Of a stretch of DNA of 64,000 bases, positions 38,126 to 49,949 are shown in pieces. This stretch comes from Dicaeum eximium (lineage: Eukaryota > Chordata > Aves > Passeriformes > Dicaeidae): contig VWZP01010938.1 in assembly GCA_013396995.1 (NCBI GenBank), positions 605,435 through 669,434 on the forward strand, in the 5' to 3' direction. The notes below the pieces were generated by a model, which worked only from the letters and a program-made list of their open reading frames with translations, ran no database searches and was not told the DNA's origin. Each line of letters begins with the position of its first letter. Within the stretch, counting starts at the first letter, position 1. The translations under genes and the position numbers were made by a program.

Positions 38126-39289
38126 GTAGGAGATTGCTCCTGGCCAGGGGGGGAGAGGGGAGGTGGGAGATGGCCAAACTCCATCCAGACACTTTGCTGG
38201 GGCAGGAATCCCTCTCCACACCCCCTGCAAGGCAGAGAAATCACAGTGACAGGGCAGAGGGGTGATGTTTATGATGTTTATGCTCCTGGCTTAGGAAATC
38301 TTTGGCCTTGAGGACTTAAAAAGGGCAGTACCCTGCTTTTCTGCCCACAGAATTCATCTTGGACAAGGGTCTAAAAAAAGCATGAGTGGGACTGTTCTTG
38401 TTCTCTTGCCAAAGACCCTTGAAAAAGGATACCTGGAGTGAGGATGCTGGGAGGTGTAGGTGTTTGAATTTGGGGTCCATAGGCAGGTGTGGTACCACAC
38501 CTGGAGGATACTGTGAAAAAATGTAGGAAAATCTGCTCAGGGCATTGCTGAGGTGTCTGGTGGAGGGCTGGGGACTCTCTTGTGGCTGAATCTGCCAGAA
38601 TTTGCTCTCAGTGACCTTCAGTGAAAGAGACTGGGCTGGAAAATGATGGAGTCTATAAAACCAGCTGAGCTGTAGAGGAACCAAAAGGAGAAGGAATGGA
38701 CCGAGGCCAAGAAACAATTCACAGCAATAATGAAGGCAGGAATGAGAGGTCAGGGATTAAAGTTAAGTGTCTTGAGTGTGTGTATGTGTAGGGGAGGGAG
38801 GAGTTCCTGACAGAAATTGCTCATGAAAGGCAGTTAGAATAACGAAACAAGCTGCCAAAACCAGCAGCAGTAAAGAACAGATCACGTACATCATCCAGAA
38901 AAGACCCACGACGGCTCTGGAGCTGCTGTGAGTCGGCAGGGGAGTTGTGAGAGGTGGGGTGAGCCTGAGGGAAGGCAGGGCAGGGTGCCAGGGCACAGCA
39001 CACCAGAGGAATGGGGTTCACAGCCACTTCTCCTGACCTGCCTGGTGCCCCACGGTGGCCACAGAGACCAGTTCCTTCAGATCTCAGACTGGGTGTGACT
39101 GGGAATTCTTGGTTCTGCCGTGAAGATGAAGGATGTGTCCATAATGAGATGCAGGAATTTTACCTGCATGTTGTAAATGCAGGGATTAACTGGATTCCAC
39201 TGCAGTTCTGAGGACCAGAAGTGTGTGTGTGAAGGGTCCCAGCTGGAGGCTGACAATTCTGCATCCAGAATTGCTGCTGTTTTAAGAAA

Positions 39290-39415
39290 TATTGACCTCT
39301 TCAAGAGCAGACTGGACAGGGCTGGAAGCAACCTGGCCTGGTGGAATCTGTCCATAGAAAGGGATTGGAACTTTCAGATCCCTTCTCACCCAACCCAGTC
39401 TGTGATTCTGTGACC
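39290..39415 (+). mobile_element. CR1 LINE 3'-end fragment
   Basis: 'agcagactggacagggctgg' to 'cagtctgtgattctgtgacc' matches a CR1 terminus, more diverged than most here. Confidence 0.8.
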
Positions 39416-40569
39416 TCCTGAGTGCTGCTGAGGAGCAGAAAGTTGCAGAAAGTTGGTGTGAGCATGTGCACCCCTCAGAGGACAAGCTTGCCCACAGTGA
39501 CAACAGACTGGCTAATGGGCAGCTCTGGCCAGGAGCACTGATGAGGCCGCTGGGGTAAAAAACAATTAAAATAAAAATAAAAACCCCTTATCCAGTAGAA
39601 GAGTTTTGCCAGCAGCGATGCAGATAACAGAGTGGGAGGAGCAGGGCTGGCATGGGTGAAACAGGGACAAGAGGATCCACACACCCAACCACAGCTCCAT
39701 CCCAGCTTTTCCACAAGGAAATGATGCTCGTTGGCACCTGGCATCCTTCAGAGATGCTGAAGGCAGCAAGGGGAGTGCAGAAATCCCTGCTGGCCCTCAG
39801 GAATCATCACAGAGCTCTCAGGATCAGCCTGCCCTGAGCTCAGGGCTGCAGAGGGGCTGGAGCAGAGCAGGGCAGAGCAGATGGCAGCAATCTGGCCTGG
39901 AAACCTGTGGCTTTCAAACAGCAGCATCGTTTCCTGCTCCCATCACCATTTTCTGGGCTTTCTGTCCACACTCAGGCCAGATTGCTCACATGGCAGAAAG
40001 CAAACAAGCTAATGAGTTGTTTTGAGCTGTTAAATGCAGGGTAGCTGCAGGCAGAGGGACTTGTGTGTGTGGCAAATGTCACAATGTTTGGCAGTTGCCC
40101 AGGCAACTCCTGGAGGGGGTTGTCAGCTGAAAGCCTCGATTTTGGACACCCTGAGGTTACCTTTTAGTCCAAACCCCCAAACTGCAGCCCTCTGAGTAAA
40201 GACTTCTTTCCACTATGGCCATTTTTGTTATTATCATTTTTAAAAGATCTCTCCCACACATGAAACACCCCATCTTTGGGAAAGCATTAAGGTGTGAGGA
40301 TCACATAGCAGGAATGTGGCTTCATGCTGAGGCATTTGCTCTTCCCTGGGTTCTGGATGCTTTTTGGAAGGCAGGGCTGAGGGTGGGAGCTGCTGGCTGG
40401 TGCTGCTCTCGGTGATGCTGCCTCAGGTTCATTGTGGGCTGTGTCAGGTGAGATTTCACTGCCTCACCAGCCCTGCAGTGCTGGGATGTGGGGTTCATTT
40501 GAACTGGAAACATTGGAACTGGGTCTAACTTTAGTATATATAGGGTAAGACAGACTGTTTGCATTTATC

Positions 40570-40975
40570 TCTCCTGAAGACAGGCTGGGAGAGGTGGGGC
40601 TGCCCAGCCTGGAGAAGAGGAGACTCCAGAGAGACTTTGGAGCAACTTCCAGTGCCTAAAGGGGCTCCAAGAGAGCTGGAGAGAGACCTTGGGCAAGGGC
40701 CTGGAATGTCAGGACAAGGGAAAGTGGTTTATTACTGAAAGAAGGGGAGTTTTAGGTCAGGTTTTAAGAAATAAATTCTTACCTGTGAGGGTGATGAGGC
40801 CCTGGCACAGGGTGCCCATAGAAGTTGTGGCTGCCCTGGGATCCTTGGAAGTGTCCCAGGCTTGGCAGGACAGGGCTTGGAGCACCCTGGGATAGTGGGA
40901 GGTGTCCCTGCCATGGCAGGGGTGGCACTGGATGGGATTTAGGGTCCCTTCCAACCCAAACCAGTCTGTGATCCA
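40570..40975 (+). mobile_element. CR1 LINE fragment, 3' 400 bp
   Basis: It includes the upstream 'cccagcctggagaagaggag' block, 'ggccctggcacagggtgccc', 'gtgtccctgccatggcagg' and the end 'aaaccagtctgtgatcc'. It is a well-preserved CR1 3' region. Confidence 0.9.
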
Positions 40976-41294
40976 CTCCATATGGATTCACTCCATACAG
41001 GATGAAATATTTCTCTGGCGTTTTTCAGCTCCATGTTCTGAGATAAACATTTATTCCCAGCCCTTTCTCCACCTCAGAGACAGAGCTGAGTTTCTCCTCT
41101 CTTCCTAGACCTGGATCAGAGGGGAGACACGAGGGAGGTGTACCATTTTCTATAGGATTTGAGGTGCAGGGTGACATCTCTCCCCACAGAGTCACTCCCT
41201 AGCCAGGCATTGCTGCAGCTCAAAGAAGCACCTCATTGTCAAAGGCCCCTGGAATTTCCTTTTTCCCAGCCAAGTTGAACAGAAAGGTTGTTTC

Positions 41295-41296
<2 letters not shown>

Positions 41297-41322
<26 letters not shown>
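41297..41322. repeat. Poly-A tract (26 A)
   Basis: Uninterrupted A run followed by gagagagg. No source retrocopy recognised. Confidence 0.95.
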
Positions 41323-41326
<4 letters not shown>

Positions 41327-43346
41327 GAGGAAAAAAAAGCCAAGAAGAAGTAATTCCTGAGTGCAATAAAAAGATACACTATCTGCTGAATGAAATATAA
41401 AGGCTTCACAGCAGCTGTCTCCTGAGTTTGCATTTACCACTGCTCCTGATTGGAAAGCTTGATAAAGTTAATGGGATTTTTACCTCCCTCCCCCTCTCCT
41501 CCCTCTCTCTGGAAGGTGGAAGTGTAACAAATTGGATTGGAGTGTGCCTGTCCTTTGTGCTGGCTCAGAGGAGTGCTCAGATCCCAGCAGAGAGGGGACA
41601 GGGTGCTGCCAGCGAGGACTGAGCTGACAGGGTTCACTTAATGCTGTGAAGGTGGATGGCAGGGTCACCTTTTCCTTTCCCACTCCCTTTGCATTTCCTT
41701 GCAGATCTGTTTGTGACCCCCTGAGCTCATGGAGAAGGGGAGCAGTGAGGCCAGGAAGAGCTGGGGACAAGTGGGGGTCCTTTCCCTGTCATTGCTCAGG
41801 TGCTCAGTGAAGTATCAGAGGTGAAGTCGTTTGTGTTTGGGCAGGGAAATCAGGCTGCAAAACTGAAACTGGAAACTCTAAGCCTGCCCTGGAGGTTTTC
41901 CTCCTTGTCTTGTGCAGTCAGACTGGCCCTGACTCTTCCTCACACGGCCCCTCCCTGCAGGAAGGCCGAGGAAAGGGCTCAGGAATCCCAAATCTCTGCA
42001 CAAAAGGCTTGAGGAAACATCTCAGGATGTCCCTGGATCAGAGAGAAATCTGCTCAGAGCACCTTGCCCAGCCCTGGAATAGAAATAAAGCCCAGAATGA
42101 GGAAAGCTGTGCCCACCCTCAATTCCAGAGCCCAGCGCAACACCAAGAACCTGTGCATCCCTCCCAAAACACGAGTGTGTGTCTCTCCAAAGGTGAGCCA
42201 GGGGAGAAAAGGACCACAGGAACATGCAGAGCCATGAAGGAGAGAGGTCAAAGTGACCCTGTCCCCATGACTCCGTGAGGAAGGCACACAAGAAACATTC
42301 TGTGACAGCAGAATTGGCTTTGGCGTTGAGTGGGGCCCTTTCTAAGAGCACCATTTCCCATCCCAGCCCAAACTTCTGCATTTTTTGTTCTTTCAAGCAG
42401 TTTCTGGGGCCAGTTAGATCACAGGAATCTGGTCCAGGTGGGAATGAGCAGAGAGCATCATCCTCAGACTCCACCAGGGTGATGTAGGTGAGGATCTGAG
42501 GAGCTGGAGTAGAGGAAGGGCAGCTCAGCATCAGTGCTCAGCCAACACAACCTTTGCTCATCCCTGAGTAGCTGCAGCCAAAGTTACACCCAGCAATAAA
42601 CACAGTTGCTGACCTCTTCCTGCTCATTTAAATGAATAATAAAGGCAAAGTGCAGCTTTCCCATTGCATTTTAATTATGTGATAAGAAAAGTGCTGAAAC
42701 CAAAAGAAATTTGCAACGGTCCTTGCATTTTTATATTAGGAAAAACAAGCAAGGGTGGCAGGTGATGTGTCCATATCCAAGAGTTCATTTTAATTAACTC
42801 CTGCAAATGAATGGACTTTTTGCTGTGGCTCTGGCTAGGCTGTGTTTGGTTGGGTCACTGTGGCTGAAATGTGACAACCAAGAGGAGAGCTTTGAATGGT
42901 CCAGGTTGCCCGTGATGAAGGCACAGCTTTCCCTGACAGAGAATTTCTCTCCTTTTGGTCCCATTTATGTTTTCTTTGCTTTAGGCAAGTCTGTGAGTCC
43001 TCTGTGGGGAAAGCTGTGGCAATCCTCCTCAAGACTTCACAATCTTAAAAGTCTTTTATAACCTGAATGGTCCTGTCATTTTATGGAGTGTTCTTCAAGA
43101 TTTGACCAAAAAATGGCACTCTGGGAAGTGAGGGGCTGCTCCAGTGCTGCAGGAATTCATCTTTCCAGGGTAGAGGCTGGAGAAGTGGCAGAAGCAGGAG
43201 CCCTTCTGCCCACAGGCAGGTGCTGAAGGCTTGTAAAATTGTAAAATTGTAAAATTCTCCACTGAGCAGAGGTTGGATCTGTCCCTGGCTTTTCTCCCCT
43301 GTTGTGCCTCTGCTATCGTTGCCTAATATCAAAAGAGAAAAACTCT

Positions 43347-43795
43347 TGTAACAGTGTTAAAATAGTAAAATAAAAAGCAGACCTTTTTTTTGGAAGCTTC
43401 CAGGTCAGGGATACACCCAGTATTGCCTTTCTACAAGTTATGTAAGTTGAACATATCTAACAAACTTTGGCCAATTAGAAGAGCAGATGGTTAGGTAATT
43501 TTTCCTTGGGTACTGCCCCATTGGAGTTGGTCCAGGGCTTGTTTGCCCCATTTCTTGTTGTGTCTTCTCAGATTCTGACTGGAAAACAGAATGTTCTTCT
43601 TGTAGGTCCTCTTCTTGAAAATAAGACTACATTTCAGGAATGTATTTCAGGAATGTGTTAGAAGCTTAGCTTATTATTTTAAAATCTAAGAGGAAGGGCA
43701 GAAAAAATCCTAGGAGCTATGTAACTATGGAATAGTTGTCTACAGAGCTATGAACATATGAAAAAAAAATACCTAAAGCAAAAATCTGTGGACAT
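43347..43795. mobile_element. LTR-like block
   Basis: The block begins TGTAACAGTGTTAAAATAG and may end near 'aaatctgtggaca', with AATAAA close to the left end. The TG...CA frame and AT-rich composition suggest a solo LTR, but orientation and edges are uncertain. Confidence 0.4.
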
Positions 43796-44454
43796 GGCTA
43801 TGCCTGTACCTAAGGGCTTCCTGCTGCCCATCAGTGGATTTGAGATGCAAGAAGCATTTTGGGAGCAGCAATGGGCATGAGCTGAGCCCAGCACAGGTTC
43901 TGTGCCCAGCCAGACACTGCTGTGCCCAAGGGAGCCCTCTCTGGGCTGGGTCCTGGCAGGGACAGGGCTCTCAGGCACTGCTGAAGGCTCTGTCTGTGCT
44001 GCCAAAGGAGAGAGCAGCAGGATTTCTCTCCCTGGAACAAGTGGCATTTGCTGCTGTCCCATGGGGGTGACAAACACAGGCAAGGACAGGCTGGTCTTGG
44101 GAACGGCCGTGTTGGAGCACGAGCAGAGCTGTGAGTAAATTAAAAGTTAAGCACTGTGAATAATCAAGGTGTAGAGGTGATGTCTGATGTCCCCACACGT
44201 GTCCACGTGGATTCTGGGCACTGGGAGTGCCAGGGCTCTGTCCCTGTGATGCCATTTGATTTTTGCTTTTTTTTTCCCTGTTCCCTGTATTATTCACACA
44301 TATATTGGTAGCTTTGTAGTCTATTGTACTCGTAGCTAGTTTTCCCAGTAATTTTCCATGGCCTTTCCCTAGGCACAAAGACAAAACAAATTCCAGAGCT
44401 CCAAGCCCCAGAAGGTGCAGGGCCCCAGTGCTATCTTGGTCCTTCCTGGGAACC

Positions 44455-45140
44455 AAGGCTGATAAAAACTCTTTAAGTTACATTCTTAAGGACAAAGCAC
44501 AGCCAGTGCCAAGGAGGGGCTCCAGGGAAAGGGCTTGACCTGGAGGGGAATTGCATCACCACTTGTCCTCCTAATTGGTGCTTTTTATCAATTATGCTAA
44601 TTTCCTAAAACCTATAAAAAGGTACTCCTGGGAGGGGTGGATGTTGGAATCTAGGGTACAGAGAATGTTTCTCTGGTTGCTTTAAGAAACTCTGACCCTC
44701 AGCAGAACTCTGCTTTTAACTTTTGTCTCTGGAAAAAGTTGTCAAAGCTGTGGGATGAGTTAGAGCACACAGGTTTGAATTAGGTAGCAGTAGTTTATCA
44801 CAGGGTGAAGAATTTAGGGTTTTAGGATTTTAATGAGAGTGAATAGGAGACAAGATGGAGAAAAGATTTTGGGTGTTGTCTCTTCTTCCTTCTTGTTCTT
44901 CTTCACCTCTATTTTTTGTACTACTGGTGGTAGAAAGTAATTGGTTACAGTAAGCAGTAATGTGGAAGTTACATGTGTAGGTTNCCCCCTCCAAAGGGCC
45001 CAGGAGGTTGGGTTCCCACTCTTGCTGGGACCACCAAAAAACCCAGCAGATGGACTTTTGTGGACATCTTTCCACAACTGCCCCTGAAGGCCTTCAAATA
45101 AAGAATACTAAATACTACTGAATATTACCAAAAATGTCTC
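44455..45140 (+). mobile_element. LTR-type retroviral remnant with an ambiguous base
   Basis: A promoter-like order is visible: 'cctaattggtgc' (inverted CCAAT), 'atgctaattt', then 'cctataaaaaggtac' (TATA box near 44610). A block starting TGTTGGAATC at 44643 follows. An N at 44984 interrupts it, and after it comes 'tcaaataaagaatactaaat' (poly(A) signal near 45097). It reads as one or two LTRs joined or collapsed at the N. The 3' edge is about 65 bp before exon w13. Confidence 0.5.
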
Positions 45141-45204
45141 GAGTTTCATTTCCAGGTGGGGAAAAAGGCAAGACCTGTCTCATTTGTCCCTGTTCTCCTC
45201 GCAG

Positions 45205-45308
45205 AGTGGCGGCAGGCAAGCGGGGCGAGGATGATCCTTCAGGATGAGGACATCACCACCAAGATAGAGAACGACTGGAAGAGACTCAACACGCTGGCAC
45301 ACTACCAG
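45205..45308 (+). CDS. PLXNA4: PLXNA4 exon w13: Rho-GTPase-binding domain, middle
   Basis: It completes Glu and encodes 34 residues: WRQASGARMILQDEDITTKI then ENDWKRLNTLAHYQ. The LQDEDITTKIENDWKRLNTL segment of the RBD is nearly invariant among A-type plexins. SGARMI is A4-like, where PLXNA2 has RIARVV. It ends in phase 0 before gtatct. The acceptor is tgttctcctcgcag. Confidence 0.98.
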
Positions 45309-45374
45309 GTATCTGTGGGAGAGGGTGGGTGGGAGTTAGATCTTCTTTCTGACAAAATAAAAAGCAAAATATTA

Positions 45375-45548
45375 TTCTCTTGCCCAGGGAAAGTGGTGGA
45401 ACAGCACTTCTGTAAACATTCAAAATCTTGTGGATGTGGCACTTGAGGACATGGGTTAGTGGTGGCTTTGGCAGTGCTGGGTGAACAGTTGGGCTCGATG
45501 ATTTTAAAGGTCTTTTCTAACCTTAATAATTCCGTGATTTTTATCATT
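45375..45548 (+). mobile_element. CR1 LINE 3'-end fragment
   Basis: It contains 'aaagtggtggaacagcactt', 'gttgggctcgatgattttaa' and 'ttctaaccttaataattcc', as in the CR1 3' terminus. It begins about 65 bp after exon w13. Confidence 0.82.
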
Positions 45549-46547
45549 CCAAGATGCAGAGGTAAAGAATGGTTGAGTGGGCAGTAACTGGGCAGAACCC
45601 CCATGTTGAGCACATCCCTCCTGTCCTTGTCCCAGTTATCCTGAACAATGCTAGAGAGGAAGCCAAGGGTACGGAAATAAATCTCCTTTCTCTCTCAAAG
45701 GACACCCCTGGTGAGTGGAGGTGGTGAAGAGGAGATGATGACAACACAAGCTAACATTTCTCATGTAGAAAAACAAATCCAAGGCTTTCCATGCCCCTTT
45801 TTCCAATGTATCCATGGCCTTTTAATGCAAGCAGAGTTCAGTAGGATGGAAGAGAGAAAAATGGAAAGAGGGAGGCTTGGTGACTGGAAAAAGGAGGTGG
45901 AAAACAGCATGGCTGGACACTATGGAGCAGTGGAGTTGTTATTACAAGGAACTCTTCTTTTTGATCCTTAACCTGGTCCAGGTGACCTGCTCTGCTTCCC
46001 TTCATCCCTGCGTGTCCTGGAAATCCATCAGAGAGGGTTAGAGATGTCTGAAAATGTCTTACACAAGTGGTAGATTTAATGAAAAAAGTGGAGTTTTGGT
46101 CAAAGTCTTCTCCTTTGGAAAAAACCACCAACAAAAAAGACCTCATTAAATTTAATCCGATGCTGACGATTTTGTCATTTCTTCCATCACACCTCAGCAA
46201 CCTCTGTTTCATAACAAGATTATTTTCTCTTGTCACTTAAGATCTGAGCTGAGGAGGCAGCAAGCAATAATTTGAAAAGGAAACAAAACTTTTACTTCAG
46301 ATTGACTGAAGCATTGCTGGCTGATTTTGATTTTTTTTTTTCCCCAGACAGAACAAGGACGTTTCCTGCTTTATTTCATCAAACCAGGCATAATTTTCTT
46401 CTCTCTCTGTGCTTTTTCTATGTTTTCTTTGCTTCAGGCAATGAGCTCCCAGCTGTATGATGAGCTGGGCCAGGTCCTCAGGAAACATCATTTTCCTGGT
46501 TGTCCTGAAGGCTGGCACAGAGCATGCTGGGACAGACACTGAGATTG

Positions 46548-46705
46548 CCTTTGCCTCAGTTTCCCCATCTGTGATGTGGGGCTAAAACTACAAAGAGCCA
46601 ATAATTGCCTTCCATGATAGCTGAGGGGCTATTTAATTAGCCTCTGCAGTGCTTTGAAGATGAAAAACCCCATGCAAGTGCTAATTATTATTATTATTAT
46701 TACAC
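46548..46705 (+). mobile_element. MIR SINE, nearly full core
   Basis: 'gcctcagtttccccatctgt' is the diagnostic MIR core. It is followed by a diverged middle with 'cagtgctttgaagatgaaaa', then 'gtgctaattattattattat' as in the MIR 3' end. MIRs predate the amniote split and are rarely this readable in birds. Confidence 0.7.
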
Positions 46706-46879
46706 AGACAAGAGTTAGACTTTGTTAGAAGGGATTTTTTTTACCCATCTCCTCTTTATGATGTCTTATTTATCACAGATGTTCCTGATATGGCTCTTGT
46801 GAGCCATGGGCTTGTTAACATTTCTGATATGGAACCCACATGATTGGTCTTGTTGTAGGAATGGAAAGTCTGGCTCTTT

Positions 46880-47385
46880 AAAAACGTCCTGTGGTCCCTC
46901 GAAACATTGTCCCATGACATCCTGGACACTGATACCTTAAGAAGGCTGACCTAGAGCAGAGCCTGGACAGAGTTACAGAATAAAGCAGGGACTTATTAAA
47001 AGGATTTCCTTCATGGATCCACCTTGGGCAGCACAAGAACCCAGCCAGGGCTGCACCCAAGATGAACCAAAATGGGCACAAAATGGACACCAGGCACGGC
47101 TCTGGCACTTTTACAAGTTCTGCTCCATTTGCATCTTGGAGTTCATTGTCCAATTCCAGCTTTAGCCCATCCAGTCCCATCCTTCTTGTTTTTCTCTCTT
47201 CAGCCCACGTTGTTTGTGCTCTTGGGCCTGAGATTTGGATCATTTGTCCTTGGTCCCCAGCTGGAGAAGGAATTGTTTTGTCTGCCTGCTCTGTGCAGAG
47301 AGCTCACCATCCCATAATATGGAGCTCAGAGCCACACACTAAAGCAGCACAGAATGTGATAAATATAAAAGCTCAAACCTGAGCC
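46880..47385 (-). mobile_element. Solo LTR (endogenous retrovirus), copy 2, inverted
   Basis: Its reverse complement matches 18035-18460 over most of its length with only scattered differences. It extends further at the U5 side, to about 46880. The poly(A) signal appears as ttattc at 46980 on the + strand. There are no internal viral genes. Confidence 0.72.
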
Positions 47386-47734
47386 ATCAACATCAGCCAC
47401 TCCAAACCTGCTGCTTTTCCATATCCGAGACCCTCTGACACCACAAAGAGAAAGAAGTTGTGGCAGTCCCTTCAGTCCAGCAGTGTGTTTGTCACATGGA
47501 AGGGTGAGAGGTTGACAGGATCATAGTGGAAAATGTAGACAGGAATTTTTGAACTGGGCACCCAGATATCACCTGCAATCCAGGAGGAAGGAATGGAACA
47601 TTTCACATCAGTTTTACCATCCTACCGGGACAGCCAAGCCTGTTTGAAGTACTCAGATTATTTTATTATTCTCGTGCTCCTGCTCTGCCTAAGAGCTTCC
47701 CTGGGATGAAGCTATTGTCAGATTTACTGAGGTT

Positions 47735-47885
47735 AATGCAAAAACCACCCCTGGAAGTGTTTAAAAGGCCTCTGGATGTGGCCCTTGCAGACACAGCTTC
47801 GTGGTGAACACAGTGGTGCTGAGTTAATGGTTGAACTCCATGATCTTAAAGGCCTTTTCCAACCTAAATGACTCAGTGACTCACA
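47735..47885 (+). mobile_element. CR1 LINE 3'-end fragment
   Basis: 'cacccctggaagtgtttaaa', 'ggttgaactccatgatctta' and 'ttttccaacctaaatgactc' mark a CR1 terminus. Confidence 0.82.
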
Positions 47886-48138
47886 TTGTCATCACTGGGC
47901 TTTGAATCAGGGCCTGAATGGAGCACAATCTGTTTGTCACCAATTGTCCCTTTGTCCAAGTGCAGGGTTCTGGCTGTGTAACAGCAGATTTTGTCCCTTT
48001 TTATTACTAGACCAACTCAACGAAGCAAGAAATTGAAATTTTGAGGGCAAACTGTGCCCTGCCTACAAAGACACTGATTTGCAGCTCATGCTGCCCTGGG
48101 CATGGTCCTCAGCCACTTTTCAGAAGTTTATTGACCAA

Positions 48139-48142
<4 letters not shown>

Positions 48143-48169
<27 letters not shown>

Positions 48170-48170
48170 T
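48143..48170 (+). repeat. Poly-T tract (28 T) forming the w14 polypyrimidine tract
   Basis: Twenty-eight T lie directly before the gcag acceptor (AG 48173-48174). A mononucleotide microsatellite therefore serves as the whole polypyrimidine tract and can vary in length. Confidence 0.95.
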
Positions 48171-48174
48171 GCAG

Positions 48175-48274
48175 GTCCCAGATGGATCTGTGGTGGCTTT
48201 GGTCTCCAAGCAAGTCACTGCCTACAACGCAGTCAACAACTCCACGGTGTCCCGGACATCAGCCAGCAAGTATG
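48175..48274 (+). CDS. PLXNA4: PLXNA4 exon w14: RBD end and linker
   Basis: This 100-bp exon encodes 33 codons plus one base of Glu: VPDGSVVALVSKQ then VTAYNAVNNSTVSRTSASKY. The first part closes the RBD. The Ser/Thr/Asn-rich remainder is a variable linker that tells plexin-A paralogs apart, and this version is A4-type. The donor is gtaagg. Confidence 0.97.
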
Positions 48275-49199
48275 GTAAGGGTTTGTGTGCTGGGATGGAC
48301 TGAGAGAGCACTGGGAAGAGATCCCAAACATCACAGTGGTCACCACACTCTGAGCACCAGCAGGGAGACTGATGGGCAGATGATTAGTTGGTGGAATGAG
48401 GCAGGAGGGGAGGATTTAGCCCTCTTAAAAAACTCTGGCAGCTTGTTCAAACTGTTGATCCAAGTGGTTGGGCTGCTCTTGGTAAGCTCTCCTTCCTCAT
48501 TAATGAAAGGAGGAGTCTGTATAATTAATTGTCTCCCTCCTAGATCACTGAAAGTCACTCTTAGAGTTTGAGGTCTTTATCAGCAGATCTCAAGGCAGTG
48601 AACTGTTGTTCCCACTGTCCCCATGAGACAGCTGAGGGTGACACAGCTGTGAAAGGGACACCAGGTGGGAACTCCTTGCAGGGCTAAACAGGGACCTCCT
48701 GAGTGTCACCCACCCCCCCTCCTGAGTGTCACTCACCCCCTCCCACACCTTCCTCCCCTGCACTAGAATTGCATCCAGTCTGTGTCTCATAAAGTGATGC
48801 TGGACAGCAAAGCAAAACATCCCTAATGTACAACCAGAGCGCTGCAAACCCCCCTCCAACCTGAATGCTGCTGTCATATCACTTTATTAATATTTTTAAT
48901 TTGTGGAAGCATCTCCAATCCTTCTTATTCCCTTTATCTTAAGGGAAAGTGCTGTTACTCAATGTCCAGAGGTGCCCCCTTCCACTTTCTCCAAGGACAT
49001 AAATGATCCATGAGGCCTTATTAATATTCATCCTCTTTGCCATGTTGTTGCAATTACTGAAAGACACAGTGACCTTTGGAAAGGAAGATTTGAGGGGGGT
49101 TAATTTCTGTTGGATTTCTTTAATTCTTTTGCCATTTGATTTTTCGGGAGGAAGGAATAAGGAAGGAGGCAGGGGGAGGAGAAGATGTGGTGGGTCAAA

Positions 49200-49320
49200 A
49201 AGTGATTGTTAATTGCAATTAAGAAAACAGCATCCAGAGAGAAAAAGGATATTCCATCTGATAATTAATATGTAGAGATTGGTAATGCATTAATGAGGCT
49301 GATTCAGATCTTGCTACAGA
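49200..49320. promoter_or_regulatory. Candidate conserved non-coding element
   Basis: It is dense in homeodomain-type cores (gttaattgcaattaag, gataattaatatg, gcattaatgagg) within non-repetitive sequence. Conservation is inferred from appearance only. Confidence 0.25.
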
Positions 49321-49949
49321 AAGGTGCAACACTTCTGATAATTATGGTTGGAAAAGGAAACATTGCTGGAAGGTCAGGGAGAGGGGAATGCCTTCTGCCA
49401 TCACTCAGAGGCAAAAAGAGGTAAATTTTGGAGGCTAAAAGTATTCTTGGAGAGGAAATTTGTGGGTGTCCACCTGGGGTTCTGATTTCTGTCAAAACAA
49501 GATTTTGGAACAGGGAGTGAGGAGGATGGCAGGGCAGGAATTGTTTCTTTGCTTTGATTCCAAGGGAGGGAGAGGAGGTAGCTCCTTCTAAATCTGGGGA
49601 TGAGGAGCTAAATAAGAGATCACATTAGAGACATCAATATTTTTATGTTAAGCAGCATGGCATGGCATGGATAAAATGGGAAAACCAGTTACATAAGGTT
49701 ACCAAAAGGAACTGGGAAGTGTCTGACACTGGCAGTGCCACTTGCCAGGGAGCATGATAAGAGGTAAAGATCATGGACAGCTGGAAATCAGTGTTTGAAC
49801 CCCATTTAATTGAACAGTGTAGACACTGACATCCCACCTGGCTTGGGAACACCGCTTGCCTTTGCTGAGCCAATCACGCAGACAGCACTTTGAAAAACTC
49901 ATTTGGTGGCACGTCACCAGCACAATTCCTGAAAACCCCAACCCCAATG

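Larger units (their letters stand above)
38126..45204 (+). other. Intron w12-w13
   Basis: This is the longest complete intron in the window (7.1 kb). It has CR1 fragments at 39290-39415 and 40570-40975, a 26-A run at 41297-41322 and two LTR-like blocks near its 3' end. 41330-43340 shows no recognised feature except an AT-rich stretch around 42600-42720 and a triple 'ttgtaaaa' repeat near 43235. Confidence 0.7.
45309..48174 (+). other. Intron w13-w14
   Basis: The 2.9-kb intron has two CR1 fragments, a MIR-like element, the inverse LTR copy and the poly-T tract that forms the acceptor's pyrimidine tract. 45550-46540 is unrecognised. Confidence 0.7.

Noticed and set aside
38763..38996. A short - strand frame with a hydrophobic stretch resembling a membrane helix
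   Set aside because: Only 77 codons, followed by a His-Thr simple repeat, no splice context and no recognised homolog. Most likely chance.
43880..44100. Long overlapping open frames on both strands
   Set aside because: GC-rich intronic DNA with few stops by composition. No domain or splice pattern.
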